DNA from: Rhodobiaceae bacterium
GTDB lineage: Bacteria > Pseudomonadota > Alphaproteobacteria > Rhizobiales > Tepidamorphaceae
NCBI GenBank assembly: GCA_020637895.1
Contig: JACKJP010000009.1
Coordinates: 22,599 to 86,598, forward strand
Direction of reading: 5' to 3'
DNA length: 64,000 nt
How positions within the stretch are numbered: the stretch's first letter is position 1; each line of letters starts with the position of its first letter. The notes beneath the pieces are model-generated. The model worked only from the letters and a program-made list of their open reading frames with translations, did no database searches and had not been told where the DNA came from. This document shows positions 43,572 through 52,621 of this stretch, one piece after another. Position numbers and translations under genes: made by a program.

Positions 43572-43672
43572 ACGGAAATAAGCGCGGCAAACGCGTTGCG
43601 CGGTTGATCGTCCCGCCCCGACATTGCTATGTCATGAAGCCTGCATATGGCGGATGGCAGGAGTAGTGTTCA

Positions 43673-44857
43673 ATGGGCAGGTTAGCGCGTCGAATTGCGG
43701 CGATGTCGGTATTATTGGCGACATCCGCAGCGGCAGTCCTCGTTTCTGCAATGACGCCTGCGTTGGCGCAGGCAACGATTGCGACGAGTGCGCCGCACGC
43801 CTTCCTGCTGGACGCAGACAGCGGCACCGTTCTGCTGAACGTCAACGGCGATGAGCTGATGCCGCCCGCGAGCATGGCCAAGATCATGACTGTTGAAGTC
43901 GTGGCCAACGCCCTTAAGGAAGGCAAACTTTCCCTGAGCGATGAATTTGTCGTGACGGAGAATGCCTGGCGCAAAGGCGGTGCGACCTCGGGCGGATCGA
44001 CGATGTTTGCCGATCTCAACTCCATGATATCCATCGACAATCTGCTTCACGGGATCATGATCCAATCAGGCAATGATGCGTGCATTGTGGTTGCCGAGGG
44101 AATGGCCGGTACGGAAGAAGTCTTTGCGCAGATGATGACGAACCGGGCGCGCGAACTCGGCCTCAAGAAGTCCGTCTTCCGGAATTCCACGGGGCTGCCA
44201 GATCCGGATCAGAAAGTCACTGCGCGCGAGCTTGCCATGTTGGCTCGCCATCTCATTCAGACCTATCCCGACATCTACAGCTTCTATTCGCAGACCGAGT
44301 TCGAGTGGAACGGCATAACCCAGAAGAACCGCAATCCGCTGCTGGCGCTCAATATTGGCGCTGATGGCGTGAAAACCGGTTATACGGCGGAATCCGGCTA
44401 CGGCCTTGTCGGTTCGGCCGTGCAGGATGGGCGACGACTGATCGTCGTCGTCAATGGTTTGCCGACGTCGCGGGAGCGGGCTACCGAGGCGCAGAAGCTG
44501 TTGCTTTGGGGGTTTCGCGCGTTTGAAGAGTTGAGCCTTTTCGGTCCCGGCGAGCGGGTGGGCGAGGTTCCGGTTTACGGCGGGCTGCAATCGACCGTCG
44601 CGCTTCGGAGCGACGATACGATCAAGATGCTGATCGGCAAGGGCGTAAAGCGCAACATGAAAGCCCGAATTGTCTATCAGGGGCCGCTTATGGCACCGGT
44701 AGCGCAAGGCGACAGGGTTGGCGCGCTGCGCATCTACAACAATGACGAAATCATCTCCGAAGCGCCGTTATTTGCTGCTGAAAGCGTCGATGTTGGGCCA
44801 CTGCACAAGCGCGCTCTGGACGCGATCTGGGAACTCTCGCTTGGCTGGCTGCAATAG
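43673..44857 (+). CDS. dacC: D-alanyl-D-alanine carboxypeptidase (PBP5/6 family)
   Basis: 394-residue periplasmic enzyme that trims pentapeptides of peptidoglycan. It has a signal peptide (ends MTPALAQ) and the active-site motifs SMAK (~66), SGN in IQSGNDA (~132) and KTG in GVKTGYT (~233). The C-terminal ~100 residues are the PBP5-type beta domain and amphipathic anchor helix (ends WELSLGWLQ). It is probably membrane-associated. Confidence 0.88.
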   Translation: MGRLARRIAAMSVLLATSAAAVLVSAMTPALAQATIATSAPHAFLLDADSGTVLLNVNGDELMPPASMAKIMTVEVVANALKEGKLSLSDEFVVTENAWRKGGATSGGSTMFADLNSMISIDNLLHGIMIQSGNDACIVVAEGMAGTEEVFAQMMTNRARELGLKKSVFRNSTGLPDPDQKVTARELAMLARHLIQTYPDIYSFYSQTEFEWNGITQKNRNPLLALNIGADGVKTGYTAESGYGLVGSAVQDGRRLIVVVNGLPTSRERATEAQKLLLWGFRAFEELSLFGPGERVGEVPVYGGLQSTVALRSDDTIKMLIGKGVKRNMKARIVYQGPLMAPVAQGDRVGALRIYNNDEIISEAPLFAAESVDVGPLHKRALDAIWELSLGWLQ

Positions 44858-44947
44858 GCCTGAGCCAGCCTCGGGATCTTGTATTGAACAAACCGCCGGC
44901 TCCCGGCGTTGAGCCCCGCTGTGGGAGAAGGTCTGCGTCCGACGCAA

Positions 44948-45607
44948 ATGATGGGAACGGGTACATTCATCACGTTTGAAGGCGGCGAGGGGACGGGGAA
45001 GTCCACGCAGGCGCGCCGGCTTGCCGAATATCTTGAGGCCAAAGGCGAAACAGTCGTTCTGACCCGCGAGCCCGGCGGCACAGCTTCGGGCGAAATTGTT
45101 CGCCGCATCGTTCTGGAAGGCGGCGCGGAGCCGCTGGGCGTGCTTGCGGAGGCCGTGCTGATGAATGCTGCGCGGAGCGATCACCTCGAGAAGGTCATCC
45201 GTCCGGCGCTGAACGCCGGCAAGACCGTGATATGCGACCGTTTCAGCGATTCCACGATTGCCTATCAAGGTATTGTCGGCGGCGTCGATCTCGATCTCCT
45301 CAAGCAGATGGAGGCCGTGATTGTTGGCGATACGGCGCCTGACGTGACATTTGTGCTGGACGCGCCGGTATCGCAGACGCTTTTGCGTGCGCGACGCGAA
45401 ACGAACCGGACGAGTGGCAAGGGCGCGACGCCGGACCGGTTCGAGAAACAGGACAAGACGATCCACGAGGAGCTTCGCAAGGCCTTTCTGGCGATAGCCC
45501 TGCAGGCGCCGCGCCGCGTCCATGTCATTGACGCCACGGGAACGCCGGAAGACGTGTTCGCACGCATCCTTCAGGTCTACGGGAAAGTGGCGGAGAAGGC
45601 GGCATGA
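44948..45607 (+). CDS. tmk: Thymidylate kinase
   Basis: dTMP kinase of 219 residues, needed for dTTP synthesis. It has the P-loop FEGGEGTGKST, REPGGTASGE, the DRFSDSTIAYQG segment and a LID region RRETNRTSGKG. ATG 44948 (or 44951) is preferred; an earlier TTG at 44909 adds residues not typical of the family. Its stop overlaps holB (ATGA). Confidence 0.92.
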   Translation: MMGTGTFITFEGGEGTGKSTQARRLAEYLEAKGETVVLTREPGGTASGEIVRRIVLEGGAEPLGVLAEAVLMNAARSDHLEKVIRPALNAGKTVICDRFSDSTIAYQGIVGGVDLDLLKQMEAVIVGDTAPDVTFVLDAPVSQTLLRARRETNRTSGKGATPDRFEKQDKTIHEELRKAFLAIALQAPRRVHVIDATGTPEDVFARILQVYGKVAEKAA

Positions 45608-46617
45608 GCCTGCCGGATCCCGTTCACGGCCCAGCGCTCGTCGGACAGGCGGCTGCGGAAGAAGAACTGGCGCGCGCCATCTCGTCGGGCAGGCTTCACC
45701 ATGGGTGGATTCTCGCCGGTCCCAGCGGGATCGGCAAGGCAACGCTTGCTTATAGGGCGGCGCGACATCTGCTTGCACATGGCGCCGGCGCGGGCGAGCG
45801 TTCGGTTCTTGACACCGATCCCGACCATCCGGCCTGCCGCCAGATCAACGCAGGTGCGCATCCTGGCCTTCTGACGCTCGCACCGCCGCAACCGGAACCC
45901 GGCCGTCGCGCCGGGCTCATCCCTGTGGAGCAGGTCAGGAAGGTCGGGCGATTTCTCGGCGCAACGAGCGGTGAGGGGGGCTGGCGGATCGTCGTGATCG
46001 ATCCCGCCGACGGGCTCAACCGTGCCGGGCAGAACGCGATACTGAAGCTTCTCGAAGAGCCGCCCAGACAGAGCCTTTTTCTGATCGTCGCACATCAGCC
46101 CGGGCGGCTGCTGCCGACGATCCGATCGCGCTGCCGGATTCTCGAACTCCAGCCTCTTTCGGAAGAGACGCTTCGGGCGATCCTTACGGATGCGGGATTC
46201 GAGCCGGGGGAAAAGCTCGATCTGGCGGTAAGATTCGCCAATGGAGATGTCGAACGCGCAGCGCAGATCGCAGGCGGCGAATACGACGAGGCGCTTCCTG
46301 CGCTTGCCGACATTATCGACAGCCTTCCCGCAGTCGATACCGAGAAGGCGATACTGCTTGCCGGGATGACGGCAGGGGCGGGTGGAGAAGTGCTGTTCGA
46401 GATCGTGACAGACGCGCTATGCGGATGGCTGCGGGCGACAGTTCGCAGCGCAGCGGAGATCGCCGCAGCACAGGCGCTTGCGCCGTATCCGGCGCTCTGG
46501 GACCGGGTTACCGGCCGCGCCGGCGAGACACGCGGCTACAATCTGGACCGGTCGCATTGTGTGCTTGCCAATCTGTTCGACATCCAGGATGCCCTTGCGC
46601 CCGGCCAGCGGCGCTAG
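45604..46617 (+). CDS. holB: DNA polymerase III delta' subunit
   Basis: 337-residue clamp-loader subunit of the AAA+ type. It has HHGWILAGPSGIGKATLA, a Walker B-like region WRIVVIDPADGLN and the sensor segment PTIRSRCRILELQPL. It loads the sliding clamp with tau and delta. The tmk-holB-metG-tatD order is a conserved alphaproteobacterial arrangement. Confidence 0.92.
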   Translation: MSLPDPVHGPALVGQAAAEEELARAISSGRLHHGWILAGPSGIGKATLAYRAARHLLAHGAGAGERSVLDTDPDHPACRQINAGAHPGLLTLAPPQPEPGRRAGLIPVEQVRKVGRFLGATSGEGGWRIVVIDPADGLNRAGQNAILKLLEEPPRQSLFLIVAHQPGRLLPTIRSRCRILELQPLSEETLRAILTDAGFEPGEKLDLAVRFANGDVERAAQIAGGEYDEALPALADIIDSLPAVDTEKAILLAGMTAGAGGEVLFEIVTDALCGWLRATVRSAAEIAAAQALAPYPALWDRVTGRAGETRGYNLDRSHCVLANLFDIQDALAPGQRR

Positions 46618-46664
46618 TAACACCCGCTGAGCCCATTTCGAATTCCGCAATACGAACGGAAACC

Positions 46665-48212
46665 ATGAAGCCGCGCTTTTACATCACCACCGCCATCTCC
46701 TATCCGAACGGGGCGCCCCATATCGGCCACGCCTATGAGTTGATGGCGACGGATACGATTGCCCGGTTCATGCGCCTCGATGGCTACGATGTGCGGTTCC
46801 TGACGGGAACCGACGAGCATGGAATCAAGATGTTGCAGACAGCGCGCGGGAAGGGGCTTACCGCCCGCGAACTGGCCGACCGCAACACGCCCCTCTTCGA
46901 GGCTATGGCGAAGACGCTGAACGCCTCAAACGATGATTTCATCCGTACTACCGAGGCGCGCCACCACGCAGCAAGCCAGGCAATCTGGAAGCGCATGGCC
47001 GACAATGGCGACATCTACAAGGGCAGCTACTCGGGTTGGTATTCGGTTCGCGATGAAGCCTATTACGCGGAATCGGAAACCGAAATCCGCGAGGACGGCA
47101 AACGCTATGGACCGCAGGGGACGCCTGTAGAGTGGGTGGAGGAGGAAAGCTATTTCTTCCGGCTTTCCGCCTATGAGGACAGGCTTCTGGCCCTCTACGA
47201 AGCCAACCCGGATTTCATCGGCCCGACTGAACGTCGCAACGAGGTCGTCAGTTTCGTCAAAGGCGGGCTGAAGGACCTGTCGGTATCGCGCACGACTTTC
47301 GACTGGGGCATTCCCGTTCCGGGCGATCCGGCGCATGTGATGTATGTCTGGGTCGATGCCCTGACCAACTACATCACGGCGCTCGGCTATCCCGATACCG
47401 AAAACCCGCTGTGGAACTACTGGCCGGCAATCCACATCATCGGCAAGGATATCGTGCGGTTTCACACGGTGTACTGGCCAGCGTTTCTCATGTCAGCAGG
47501 CGTCGAATTGCCCCGGCGCGTCTTCGCGCACGGCTTCCTCTTCAACCGCGGCGAGAAGATGTCCAAGTCGGTTGGCAACGTCATCGACCCGGAAAGCATC
47601 GTCGCTCACTACGGTCTGGATCCGGTACGTTATTTCTTCCTGCGTGAAGTTCCGTTTGGGCAGGATGGCAATTATAGCCACGACGCGATCGTGCAGCGCA
47701 TCAACGCAGATCTTGCCAACGATCTCGGCAATCTGGCCCAGCGCTCCCTGTCGATGATCGCCAAGAACCTCGGCGGCGTGGTGCCGCAGCCGGGGCCATT
47801 CAGGAGCGAGGACGAGACGATCCTGGCCGCCGCCGATGCCATGCTCGAGCAATGCCGGGCCGCGTTCGAGCGGCAGCACATTCACATTGCGCTAAATGCG
47901 ATCTGGAGTGTCGTCGCCGATGCCAATCGCTATTTCGCCGGTCAGGAGCCGTGGGCGCTCCGCAAGAGCGATCCTGAACGGATGGGGACGGTCCTGTACG
48001 TCACGGCGGAAGTTATTCGGCAGATTGCGATCCTCGTACAGCCGGTCATGCCGGATTCGGCCGCCAAACTGCTGGATCTGCTCGCCCAGGACGCGGCTGA
48101 TCGCGAATTCTCTGCGCTGGCGAAGAGATTGTCCGAAGGGACGCAGCTTCCTGCACCGTCAGGCGTGTTTCCGCGCTATGTGGAGGATGAGGCGAAGGGC
48201 GAAGCTCGCTGA
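46665..48212 (+). CDS. metG: Methionyl-tRNA synthetase
   Basis: 515-residue class I aminoacyl-tRNA synthetase. It has the HIGH motif in PNGAPHIGHAYE (~19-22), GTDEHG, and KMSKS in GEKMSKSVGN (~298). No Cys-rich Zn knuckle of the E. coli type and no C-terminal tRNA-binding domain are present, as in the short alphaproteobacterial form. ATG 46665 matches the family N-terminus (KPRFYITTAISYPNG). It overlaps tatD by one base. Confidence 0.93.
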   Translation: MKPRFYITTAISYPNGAPHIGHAYELMATDTIARFMRLDGYDVRFLTGTDEHGIKMLQTARGKGLTARELADRNTPLFEAMAKTLNASNDDFIRTTEARHHAASQAIWKRMADNGDIYKGSYSGWYSVRDEAYYAESETEIREDGKRYGPQGTPVEWVEEESYFFRLSAYEDRLLALYEANPDFIGPTERRNEVVSFVKGGLKDLSVSRTTFDWGIPVPGDPAHVMYVWVDALTNYITALGYPDTENPLWNYWPAIHIIGKDIVRFHTVYWPAFLMSAGVELPRRVFAHGFLFNRGEKMSKSVGNVIDPESIVAHYGLDPVRYFFLREVPFGQDGNYSHDAIVQRINADLANDLGNLAQRSLSMIAKNLGGVVPQPGPFRSEDETILAAADAMLEQCRAAFERQHIHIALNAIWSVVADANRYFAGQEPWALRKSDPERMGTVLYVTAEVIRQIAILVQPVMPDSAAKLLDLLAQDAADREFSALAKRLSEGTQLPAPSGVFPRYVEDEAKGEAR

Positions 48213-49000
48213 TGCTCGTCGACAGTCATTGCCATCTGGATTTTCCCGATTTCGCCGACGAGCGCGACGCGATCGTCAATCGCGCACGCCAGACGGGCGT
48301 TGGTCGCATGGTCACCATTTGCACCCGGATAAGGAAATTCGAACAGGTCCTCGCCGTTGCAGAAGCCTATGACGACGTTTTCTGCTCGGTCGGGACGCAT
48401 CCTCACAATGCAGATGAAGAACTCGATATATCAGTCGATAATATAATAGAATTGTCTAATAATAAAAAAGTCGTGGCGATTGGCGAGGCGGGTCTGGATT
48501 ATTACTACGACAATGCCCCGAGAGAGGCGCAGGCAACGGGTCTTAGGCGTCATATCGATGCTGCCCGGCGCACCGGCCTTCCGCTCGTCATCCATGCGCG
48601 CAGCGCCGACGATGACATGGCGGCGATCCTGACCGAAGAGATGGGGAAGGGGGCTTTCCCTGCGGTTTTGCACTGCTTTTCGTCTGGCGATGCGCTTGCG
48701 TGGAGGGGCATTGAACTTGGGCTCTACGTCTCGTTCTCCGGCATTCTGACGTTCAAGGCGTCTCAGAGCCTCCGCGATCTTGCCGCCAGGCTACCAGCCG
48801 ACCGTCTTCTGATTGAGACCGACGCGCCGTATCTGGCACCCGTGCCCAATCGCGGAAAGCGCAACGAGCCGGCTTTCGTTGCAAATACGGCGGCGGTTCT
48901 GGCTGAGGCGCGCGGCGTCAGTGCTGGCGAAATCGCCGAAACAACCACGGAAAACTTCTTTCGGCTGTTTTCCAAGGTTCCAAGACCGGTGGCCGCGTGA
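48212..49000 (+). CDS. tatD: TatD family DNase
   Basis: 262-residue TIM-barrel metal-dependent 3'-5' DNase. It has the metal motif DSHCHLDFP at the N-terminus, GTHPHNADE, AIGEAGLDYYYDN, VIHARSADDD, LHCFSSGD and ETDAPYLAP. An unusually AT-rich segment lies inside it at 48424-48471 (VDNIIELSNNKK); the frame is intact. It is coupled to metG upstream and the MBL gene downstream. Confidence 0.9.
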   Translation: MLVDSHCHLDFPDFADERDAIVNRARQTGVGRMVTICTRIRKFEQVLAVAEAYDDVFCSVGTHPHNADEELDISVDNIIELSNNKKVVAIGEAGLDYYYDNAPREAQATGLRRHIDAARRTGLPLVIHARSADDDMAAILTEEMGKGAFPAVLHCFSSGDALAWRGIELGLYVSFSGILTFKASQSLRDLAARLPADRLLIETDAPYLAPVPNRGKRNEPAFVANTAAVLAEARGVSAGEIAETTTENFFRLFSKVPRPVAA

Positions 49001-49815
49001 TGGAGGACCGGCTGCGTTTCACCATTCTGGGCTGTGGCTCATCGCCGGGCGTTCCGCGTATCGGCAATGATTGGGGTGCATGCAACCCGGACAATCCAAA
49101 GAACAGGCGTCGTCGCTGTTCGATGCTGGTGGAAAGATTTGGCGCGGGCGGCGTGACGCGCGTTCTGATCGATACCGGGCCGGATCTACGCGAGCAGGCG
49201 CTGATGGCCGACATTCCGACCATCGACGGCGTTCTCTATACCCATGCGCATGCCGACCATATTCACGGTATCGACGATTTGCGCGGTTTTGCCTTCAACA
49301 TGCGTCGTAGGGTCGACGTCTATGCTGACGAGCCGACCATGGCGCGGCTGAAGGAAGGTTTCGGCTATTGTTTTGCGACGCCCAAAGGCAGCGATTATCC
49401 GCCGATCCTAAACGCGCACGACCTCCATGTCGGCCGCACCGTCACCATCGATGGCGCCGGCGGGCCGATTGACGCCTTACCGTACCGACAGCAGCACGGA
49501 TCGATCGAGACGCTGGGATTCCTCATTGGCGGCGTTGCGTATTCGCCGGACATCAACGGACTGGATGATACTGCCGAAGCGTTGCTGCGCGGCGTCGATG
49601 TCTGGATTGTCGACGCGCTACGGTACACGACGCATCCGAGCCATTTCAGTGTCGATGAAGCGCTTGGCTGGATCGCCATGCTCAAGCCTGGACGGGCAAT
49701 CCTGACGCACATGCATGTGGATCTCGATTTCGACGAGCTGGCAGCGCGACTGCCGGCGAATGTCGAGCCGGCCTATGATCTGATGCGCTTCGAGGTGCCG
49801 GTAAGCGCGGAATAG
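49000..49815 (+). CDS. MBL-fold hydrolase, PhnP-like phosphodiesterase
   Basis: 271-residue metallo-beta-lactamase phosphodiesterase with the N-terminal TILGCGSSPGVPRIG, metal motif THAHADHIHGIDD, later TTHPSHF and ILTHMHVDLDFDEL. Related proteins include PhnP (cyclic phosphodiester hydrolase) and RNase Z-like enzymes. The position directly after tatD is conserved in alphaproteobacteria. ATG 49000 overlaps the tatD stop; GTG 48997 is the alternative. Confidence 0.85.
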   Translation: MEDRLRFTILGCGSSPGVPRIGNDWGACNPDNPKNRRRRCSMLVERFGAGGVTRVLIDTGPDLREQALMADIPTIDGVLYTHAHADHIHGIDDLRGFAFNMRRRVDVYADEPTMARLKEGFGYCFATPKGSDYPPILNAHDLHVGRTVTIDGAGGPIDALPYRQQHGSIETLGFLIGGVAYSPDINGLDDTAEALLRGVDVWIVDALRYTTHPSHFSVDEALGWIAMLKPGRAILTHMHVDLDFDELAARLPANVEPAYDLMRFEVPVSAE

Positions 49816-49843
49816 CGCGAATTCGCGGTTTTGGACCAAATCG

Positions 49844-49871
49844 GAGTTCCATAATATATCTTATGCGGCAT
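49844..49871 (-). other. Xer/dif-like 28-bp recombination site candidate
   Basis: On the minus strand the 28 bp read as an 11-bp arm ending CGCATAA (7/7 match to the XerC arm end of dif), a 6-bp centre GATATA and an 11-bp arm starting TTATG. The outer part of the second arm matches dif poorly. It could be the chromosome dif, a Xer-used element scar or a tyrosine-recombinase att core. It lies in the only AT-rich intergenic spot of this housekeeping block. Confidence 0.35.
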
Positions 49872-49980
49872 ATTTGGCTTCTTTATTCTCCAACCGTTCT
49901 GGCTCTTCCCCGACAATGAGCGCAGCTCTTTCAGCCTCCGCTTGACCGTATCTGGCTGAACGCCATAGTCGGATCGCAGC
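49861..49980 (-). pseudogene. Orphan C-terminal coding fragment next to the dif-like site
   Basis: An open frame of 39 codons on the minus strand, ending in TAA inside the dif-like site and closed upstream by TAG at 49981-49983. It has no start codon in a sensible place. The peptide (AAIRLWRSARYGQAEAER, later EEPERLENKEAKYAA) is charged and protein-like. It looks like the 3' end of a lost gene. Family not recognised. Confidence 0.35.
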
Positions 49981-50008
49981 CTACTGCCCGCCACACGGAG
50001 CCCCGCCA

Positions 50009-50812
50009 ATGCAGCCATCCCGAGATATACAACGGCTCATCGAAATCATGGCGGCGCTGCGTGATCCGCAGACCGGCTGCCCGTGGGTTGTCGCGCAGGA
50101 TTTTTCCACCATCGCGCCCTATGCCATCGAGGAAGCGCATGAGGTCGCCGATGCCATCTCGCGCGGCGACATGGAAGATCTGACGGACGAGCTCGGCGAT
50201 CTGCTCTTGCAGGTCGTCTTCCACGCGCAGATGGCAACAGAGCGCGGCGCATTCGATTTCGGCGATGTCGTCGAAGCGATTACGACGAAGATGATACGGC
50301 GGCATCCGCACGTCTTTGCAGATGTCGCGGCAGACAGCCCGGACGCCGTCAAGCGGAATTGGGAAGAGATAAAGCAGGCCGAGAAGGCCGCACGCGGCCG
50401 TGCTGAGAAGCCAGTTTCCAGGCTGGACGAGGTTGCGGCTTCCCTGCCCGCGCTGACGCGCTCGGTAAAGCTGCAGAAGCAGGCAGCGAAGATCGGCTTC
50501 GATTGGCCCAGCAGTAAGGCGGTTCTCGACAAGATTCGCGAAGAGACCGACGAGTTGGCCGAAGCGACACAAGCGCGCGCCTCGCGCGACGAATTGCGCA
50601 GCGAACTTGGTGACCTGTTGTTCGCCGTCACCAATCTGTGCCGGCATCTCGATATCAGCCCGGAACAGGCGATGATCGAGGCCAATGCAAAGTTCAGCCG
50701 TCGGTTCGCGACTGTCGAGCGTCGCTATGACCAGCGGATGGACGATGGCGACGGCGCACCTGACATCGATGAGATGGAAAGCTGGTGGCAGGCTGCCAAG
50801 GCCGATGACTAG
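50009..50812 (+). CDS. mazG: Nucleoside triphosphate pyrophosphohydrolase MazG
   Basis: 267-residue house-cleaning NTP pyrophosphatase with two MazG domains. The first has CPWVVAQDFSTIAPYAIEEAHEV and EELGDLLLQ-type segments (here TDELGDLLLQVVFHAQ); the second has EETDELAEA and ELGDLLFAVTNLCRHL. It hydrolyses non-canonical NTPs to NMP and PPi. It converges with hflX, as in many alphaproteobacteria. Confidence 0.92.
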   Translation: MQPSRDIQRLIEIMAALRDPQTGCPWVVAQDFSTIAPYAIEEAHEVADAISRGDMEDLTDELGDLLLQVVFHAQMATERGAFDFGDVVEAITTKMIRRHPHVFADVAADSPDAVKRNWEEIKQAEKAARGRAEKPVSRLDEVAASLPALTRSVKLQKQAAKIGFDWPSSKAVLDKIREETDELAEATQARASRDELRSELGDLLFAVTNLCRHLDISPEQAMIEANAKFSRRFATVERRYDQRMDDGDGAPDIDEMESWWQAAKADD

Positions 50813-50821
50813 ACGCTGATT

Positions 50822-52198
50822 TCAACCGTACCGACGGTCGAATTCGCCAAGCCGCTGGCTCGGAACCGAAACGGTGAGCGTGCTGACGCCCGACTTCGGA
50901 TCGTCGGAACGCTCCAGCACGGTGCAGTGTTCATAGATCCAGCTTCGCCCACGCCCGTCAGCCGGGGCCAGCTGCACCGTCCTGCGACATTCTCCGGCAG
51001 CCAGTGCCTCTGCAACCCGCCGCCGCAATTCATCGACGCCCTCGCCCGTTATTGCCGATACCAGAATTGGCCGCTTGTCGGGTTCGGCGCGTGCAGCCTG
51101 ACCTGCCAGAACCTCACGGGCGGGCCGATCGGCAAGATCGATCTTGTTCCAGACCTCGATGATCCGCTTGTCGTGCGGTTCGATGCCGAGTTCGCGAAGC
51201 GTTTCGATTACGTCGTGGGCCTGGAACGCGCTGTCGGGTGACACAATATCGCGAACATGCAGGATGATCTCGGCGGAAATCACCTCCTCGAGCGTGGCCC
51301 GGAACGCCGCGACAAGCGTCGTGGGCAATTCCGAAATGAAGCCGACCGTGTCTGACAGGATCGCCTTTTGCCCGCCCGGCAGATCGAGTTTGCGCAATGT
51401 CGGATCCAGCGTTGCAAAAAGCATATCCTCGGCGAGAATGTCCGACTGGGTCAATCGATTGAAAAGACTGGATTTCCCTGCGTTTGTATAACCGACGAGC
51501 GCCACGACGGGAAAGGGCACGGCCTGGCGGGATTGACGGTGCAACCCGCGCGTCCGGCGCACCTTTTCGAGATCCTTTTCTATCCGCATCAGCCGCGTCT
51601 GAATCTGCCGGCGGTCAGCTTCGATCTGGGTTTCGCCCGGTCCGCCAAGGAAACCGAAGCCGCCGCGCTGCCGTTCAAGATGGGTCCAGCTTCTGACCAG
51701 GCGGCTCTTCTGCCATGTCAGATGTGCGTGCTCGACCTGCAGGCGCCCCTCTTTCGTGCGCGCCCGTTCACCGAAGATCTCCAGAATGAGGCCCGTCCGG
51801 TCGAGTACCTTGCAACTCCAGGCCCGTTCCAGATTGCGCTGCTGACCGGGGCTGATCGGCTGGTCGACGATGACGAGGTCGATTTCTTCCGCAGCAATGC
51901 GCTCGCCCAGTTCAGCGACCTTGCCGCTGCCCAAATAGGTTGCAGGCGTTACCTTGGAGAGCGGAATTGCAATCGCATCGACGACATCGAGGCCGATGGC
52001 CGCAGCAAGGCCTGTCGCCTCTTCAAGCTTGGCCTCGCGGCCGCGCTCCCCGGGATCGTCGGGCAAGGGCCTTGCCTCTCCCGGCCTGACGAGCCACGGG
52101 ACGGCCACGAATGCGCGCGTAGGCCCAGCGTGCGTCGGGATCTCCGGCGCGACCGCCCCCCTTTGATCCTTGGAGAGATCGCCGGGCCTGTTGCTCAA
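50822..52198 (-). CDS. hflX: Ribosome-associated GTPase HflX
   Basis: GTPase of the Obg-HflX class that splits and rescues ribosomes under stress. G1 is ALVGYTNAGKSSLFNRLT, G3 is DTVGFISELP and G4 is EVWNKIDL; the N-terminal HflX domain has ATYLGSGKV and the linker GPGETQIEADRR. I chose TTG 52198 because a strong GGAGAAGGGTGAGG lies before it, 10 bp after the hfq stop; an earlier TTG at 52240 would overlap hfq. Coupled to hfq as in many proteobacteria. Confidence 0.88.
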   Translation of the reverse strand: MSNRPGDLSKDQRGAVAPEIPTHAGPTRAFVAVPWLVRPGEARPLPDDPGERGREAKLEEATGLAAAIGLDVVDAIAIPLSKVTPATYLGSGKVAELGERIAAEEIDLVIVDQPISPGQQRNLERAWSCKVLDRTGLILEIFGERARTKEGRLQVEHAHLTWQKSRLVRSWTHLERQRGGFGFLGGPGETQIEADRRQIQTRLMRIEKDLEKVRRTRGLHRQSRQAVPFPVVALVGYTNAGKSSLFNRLTQSDILAEDMLFATLDPTLRKLDLPGGQKAILSDTVGFISELPTTLVAAFRATLEEVISAEIILHVRDIVSPDSAFQAHDVIETLRELGIEPHDKRIIEVWNKIDLADRPAREVLAGQAARAEPDKRPILVSAITGEGVDELRRRVAEALAAGECRRTVQLAPADGRGRSWIYEHCTVLERSDDPKSGVSTLTVSVPSQRLGEFDRRYG

Positions 52199-52208
52199 TC
52201 GGGTTGCC

Positions 52209-52460
52209 TCACCCTTCTCCGTCACCGTCACCGGGCTCAAAAAGCTGCACCGGCTGGTTTGGCATGATCGTCGAGATCGCGTGCTTGTAGACGAGCTGGG
52301 AGTGTCCTTCCCGTCTCAGCAACACGCAGAAATTATCGAACCAGGTTACAACACCCTGGAGCTTGACCCCGTTGACGAGAAAAATCGTCAGCTGGATCTT
52401 GTTCTTGCGGACGTGGTTTAGAAATGAGTCCTGAAGGCTTTGTGTGCGTTCTTGCGCCAT
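52209..52460 (-). CDS. hfq: RNA-binding protein Hfq
   Basis: 83-residue Sm-like RNA chaperone that pairs sRNAs with mRNAs as a hexamer. It has the conserved QDSFLNHVRK and the Sm1/Sm2 signatures (VNGVKLQGVVTWFDNFCVLL, YKHAISTI). The acidic Gly-Asp tail is short. AGGAAG precedes ATG 52460. The 161-bp gap before it holds its promoter, which I cannot place. Confidence 0.95.
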   Translation of the reverse strand: MAQERTQSLQDSFLNHVRKNKIQLTIFLVNGVKLQGVVTWFDNFCVLLRREGHSQLVYKHAISTIMPNQPVQLFEPGDGDGEG

Positions 52461-52587
52461 TCTGTTCTTCCTCGCGATCGGCACCACCATGGACTTTGCG
52501 CCACGCGTCGGATGCCAATAGGGACCATAAGATGGCAGCAAGCCCCTTCCCTGCAAGACCTTGACGCAAAAAAACTGGCAAATTCGC

Positions 52588-52613
52588 TGGAAAGTACCGA
52601 CCGTACTGTTCCA
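52588..52613 (-). terminator. Hairpin after trkH, possible terminator
   Basis: Stem of AGTAC / GTACT extended by TGGAA / TTCCA with one bulged base, 9 bp downstream of the trkH stop. A T-run lies 13 nt further on, so termination may be weak. Confidence 0.4.
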
Positions 52614-52621
52614 ATGGCCAG

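Noticed and set aside
48424..48471. AT-rich patch in tatD as an insertion breaking the gene
   Set aside because: The reading frame and TatD motifs continue on both sides, so the gene is intact.
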